14,873 bases of DNA from NCBI GenBank assembly GCA_016931365.1, contig JAFGEY010000232.1, forward strand, positions 1 to 14,873, in the 5' to 3' direction. Position 1 is the stretch's first letter; each line of letters begins with the position of its first letter. A program made the translations under genes and the position numbers. Of the stretch, positions 13,071 to 14,873 are shown piece by piece. The notes under the pieces were generated by a model. The model was not told where the DNA came from and searched no databases. It saw only the letters and a list, made by a program, of their open reading frames with translations. Origin of the DNA: Anaerolineae bacterium. Lineage in GTDB: Bacteria; Chloroflexota; Anaerolineae; JAFGEY01.

Positions 13071-14600
13071 TTACGGCGTTGTCGCCACGAAGGGCCGGTC
13101 GTCCTTTTTGCAGATCGTCTCGATCACGCCCCGCCCGGATGTGGCCGCCGGTGGCAGCCCGCCGCCCGGCTCGACCCATTGGCCGACCATATAAAAATCT
13201 TCCAGGCCGGGCAGCGTCTTGTCCATTCCCTTGACGGTCATCATCATCGTCTCGGTGGTGAGCAGCCAGCCTTCCATCGATCCCTGCCAGTTGCCGGTGT
13301 AGCGCTCAAAAGTCAGCGGCGTTGCCACGTCGACGGCCTCGACCTGTTCGCTGACGCCGGGATAGCGCCGCTCGAGCTGATCGATGACCTTGATGGCAAT
13401 GTCTTTCTTTTCTGCGTCATAGCGCTCCGGCTCCTCGGCGAGTTCCTTCCAATAAGCGTGGCTGGACGGGAACATCGTTGTCACCACCGATTTGCCCGCC
13501 GGGGCGATGGTCGGATCGTAGCCATAGTGCTTGAACCCGATGGTGCGCCGCGCTTCTCCGGCAATCTGGAGCGCTTCGGGCAGCTCGTACTGGACGCTGT
13601 GCGGCTGGCCGGACAGGTCGCGGTTGATGCCCAGCGAGACCTGGACGATTGGCGCAAAGATGGGCAGGTCGCGATAATAGCCGCGGATTTTGTCATCGGC
13701 ATATTTGCCTTCGAGCATGTCAAAGATCGTCGCATGGCCGTCGGCGGCCGAGATGACCACGTCGGCGCGGTGCTCGCTGCCGTCGGTGAGGCGGACGCCG
13801 ACGGCGCGGGCCCCTCGCCCCGGCTCGGGGCAAGCCTCGACCAAAATCTTGTCCACCCGCGAGCGGTAGTGAATCTGCCCGCCCAGATCGAGATAGCGCC
13901 GTTCGATGGCCCGGGCAAAAGCCAGCGATCCGCCGATGGGATAGCCGGCGTCCTGGTTGTGCTGCCAGGCCATCGTCATCAGCAGGGCAATCGCCGGAAA
14001 GCTGGATGATGAAGAGATGTCAAAGACGCCGCTCAAAGCTTTGCGCAGGAATGGATCGCTGAAGCGCTCGGCAAAGGTCTGGATCGACATTTTGCCGTAC
14101 TTGATCATCGCCGGCATCAGCGACGCCGTTGCCAGCGCGCGCTTGATCTTGCCCAACAAACCGCCGGCCGGCTCGCCCATCATCCCTTCGCCCATTTTGG
14201 CGAATTTCCGAATCTGGCCGCACAATTCTCGGATTGCCTTTTCGTCGGCGGGAGCCAGGTCTTTGAGGTGCTGTTCCAGCCGGTCGACGTTGGTATAGAG
14301 GATGAATGCCTTGCCGTCGGCGCTTTGAAAACGAGTGAATTCTTCGTGGTTGACCATCTGCCGGCCCTGCGCCGCGCCCAGTTCCTGCCAGATGCGGTTC
14401 ATGCTGCTGCCGGTTTTCGAGCCAACCAGCCAGTGGATGCAGCCGTCGAATACATAGCCCTGGCGCTTCCACGACGTACACAGGCCGCCGGGCTGTGAGT
14501 GCAGCTCGAAAATCTGCGTGTCATAGCCGTTCATCTGCCCATAGCATCCGGCCGACAGCCCGGCGACGCCCGCACCGATCATGATGATCGATTTTTTCAT
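13071..14600 (-). CDS. CrtI-like FAD/NAD(P)-dependent oxidoreductase (phytoene desaturase family)
   Basis: 509 residues. N-terminal FAD-binding fold IIMIGAGVAGLSAGCYGQ (5-22) with GxGxxG, then FELHSQPGGLCTSW (31-44) and DGCIHWLVG (52-60). The C-terminal flavin contact is GQWVEPGGGLPPAATSGRGV (about 474-493), the typical ending of carotenoid desaturases, isomerases and retinol saturases. Enzymes of this family desaturate, isomerise or saturate polyenes, but many members act on other lipids; no phytoene synthase or other carotenoid gene is in the window, so the substrate is open. I chose ATG 14600, which has GGGAGAG four bases upstream, over the in-frame start at 14627. It has its own promoter and terminator, and follows a flavodoxin-like gene on the same strand. 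Confidence 0.9.
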   Translation of the reverse strand: MKKSIIMIGAGVAGLSAGCYGQMNGYDTQIFELHSQPGGLCTSWKRQGYVFDGCIHWLVGSKTGSSMNRIWQELGAAQGRQMVNHEEFTRFQSADGKAFILYTNVDRLEQHLKDLAPADEKAIRELCGQIRKFAKMGEGMMGEPAGGLLGKIKRALATASLMPAMIKYGKMSIQTFAERFSDPFLRKALSGVFDISSSSSFPAIALLMTMAWQHNQDAGYPIGGSLAFARAIERRYLDLGGQIHYRSRVDKILVEACPEPGRGARAVGVRLTDGSEHRADVVISAADGHATIFDMLEGKYADDKIRGYYRDLPIFAPIVQVSLGINRDLSGQPHSVQYELPEALQIAGEARRTIGFKHYGYDPTIAPAGKSVVTTMFPSSHAYWKELAEEPERYDAEKKDIAIKVIDQLERRYPGVSEQVEAVDVATPLTFERYTGNWQGSMEGWLLTTETMMMTVKGMDKTLPGLEDFYMVGQWVEPGGGLPPAATSGRGVIETICKKDDRPFVATTP

Positions 14601-14644
14601 ATTTCTCTCCCTGTGTGTTGAGTCCAAAATTAAATTATGTACTC

Positions 14645-14650
14645 ATTATA
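14645..14650 (-). promoter_or_regulatory. -10 box ahead of the FAD oxidoreductase gene
   Basis: TATAAT on the minus strand within GTATATAATG. The start would be near 14638, 38 nt before the ATG. No good -35 at 16-18 bp; activator dependence is possible. Confidence 0.45.
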
Positions 14651-14726
14651 TACAGGTTTGTCGGTGGATGCCTATCGCCGGACTATCAAGGCCCTAACAG
14701 ATGACGGCTTGCTGGTGGGCCTGAAA

Positions 14727-14873
14727 TCAGAAAGCGCTGCCCAATTTGTCGACCAGGTTGGTGATTTCTCGCTCGCGCTGCTTGCTGCCCCACAGCACAA
14801 TCCCCGACTCGTGGACCGTCGCGCCCCTGGATTGGCAGATTTTCTTCATCGTTCCGAGCGCCTGGTTTCCGCC
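14727..14873 (-). CDS. Flavodoxin-like protein, C-terminal 48 residues (runs off the window)
   Basis: Minus-strand frame open from the window edge to TGA at 14727-14729. The peptide reads GNQALGTMKKICQSRGATVH, then ESGIVLWGS and REREITNLVDKLGSAF. A glycine-rich opening, an amphipathic helix, a strand with GxxV..xGIVLW and a last helix fit the end of a flavodoxin or NADPH-dependent FMN reductase fold. The flavin-binding N-terminus is not in the window, so the call rests on a short match. If right, it is a redox partner candidate for the oxidoreductase 126 bp downstream, though that gene seems to have its own promoter. Confidence 0.5.
   Translation of the reverse strand, partial: GGNQALGTMKKICQSRGATVHESGIVLWGSKQREREITNLVDKLGSAF

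Larger units (their letters stand above)
12970..13076 (-). repeat. Terminator-promoter module, copy C
   Basis: Begins CTCACCTGATCCAATGA, identical to copy A, with a 2-bp insertion next, then GTCAAACG and CTCGATTGTCAA, an extra 10 bp or so, AAAAAGGCGCGC, and AAATTACGG, in which the TTA is the stop codon of the oxidoreductase gene. It therefore spans the gene boundary from the oxidoreductase stop to the epimerase leader. Confidence 0.8.

Noticed and set aside
10421..13076. Integron cassette array with attC sites
   Set aside because: The repeats contain a sigma70 promoter and an intrinsic terminator, not R/L-box attC structure, and no integron integrase is present; the nearby recombinase-like protein looks inactive.
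12946..13179. N-terminal extension of the epimerase frame by 78 residues
   Set aside because: It crosses promoter C and the oxidoreductase terminator and overlaps that gene; GTG 12945 has a good ribosome site and begins the Rossmann fold.
13056..14009. 317-residue open frame on the plus strand
   Set aside because: Antisense to the FAD oxidoreductase and starts inside its terminator region.
14636..14873. Plus-strand open frame with a winged-helix-like stretch
   Set aside because: It overlaps the minus-strand flavodoxin-like C-terminus, which fits better, and it has no ribosome site; the first part covers the oxidoreductase promoter.
1..14873. CRISPR arrays, tRNA or rRNA genes
   Set aside because: No regularly spaced repeats and no tRNA T-arm or rRNA-like sequence were seen on either strand.

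Overview
The window reads as a GC-rich bacterial chromosome segment. No rRNA, tRNA or phage core gene is present. The gene set suggests a member of the Chloroflexota, perhaps Anaerolineae-like; this is an impression from family resemblance, not a demonstrated placement. Promoters that can be recognised follow a sigma70-type TTGACN-N17-TAtNAT plan, and ATGA stop/start overlaps are used for translational coupling.

Layout. 1-1870: the 5' part of an NAD(P)-dependent malic enzyme and a tyrosine-recombinase-fold protein that lacks the expected catalytic residues, both on the minus strand. 1815-2731: a minus-strand csp-fkbp operon (cold-shock protein, then SlyD-like prolyl isomerase), with a long structured leader and a clear terminator. 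2740-5008: a plus-strand operon of phosphopentomutase (deoB) and a YihY-family membrane protein; its promoter is back to back with the csp promoter. 5015-8812: three minus-strand genes: TPR membrane protein, TPR-AAA+ ATPase, and a Trm11-like RNA methyltransferase that looks leaderless. 8813-13076: an accessory block, AT-rich in part, holding an HNH/DnaD-like gene broken by an in-frame TAG, a short conserved hypothetical gene, a BrnT-type toxin-antitoxin pair and an SDR epimerase. 13071-14873: a CrtI-like FAD oxidoreductase and the 3' end of a flavodoxin-like gene.

The most unusual structure is in the accessory block. A promoter of about 45 bp, conserved well beyond its -35 and -10 boxes, occurs three times in the same orientation, ahead of the HNH gene, the toxin-antitoxin pair and the epimerase. 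In two copies the similarity continues through a GC-rich terminator up to the stop codon of the gene before it. Genes there seem to be strung between copies of one terminator-promoter module. Other points worth following are the attenuator-like hairpin in the csp leader, which contains the 12-mer known as the Neisseria DNA uptake sequence, the amber codon inside a zinc ribbon, and the apparently dead recombinase.
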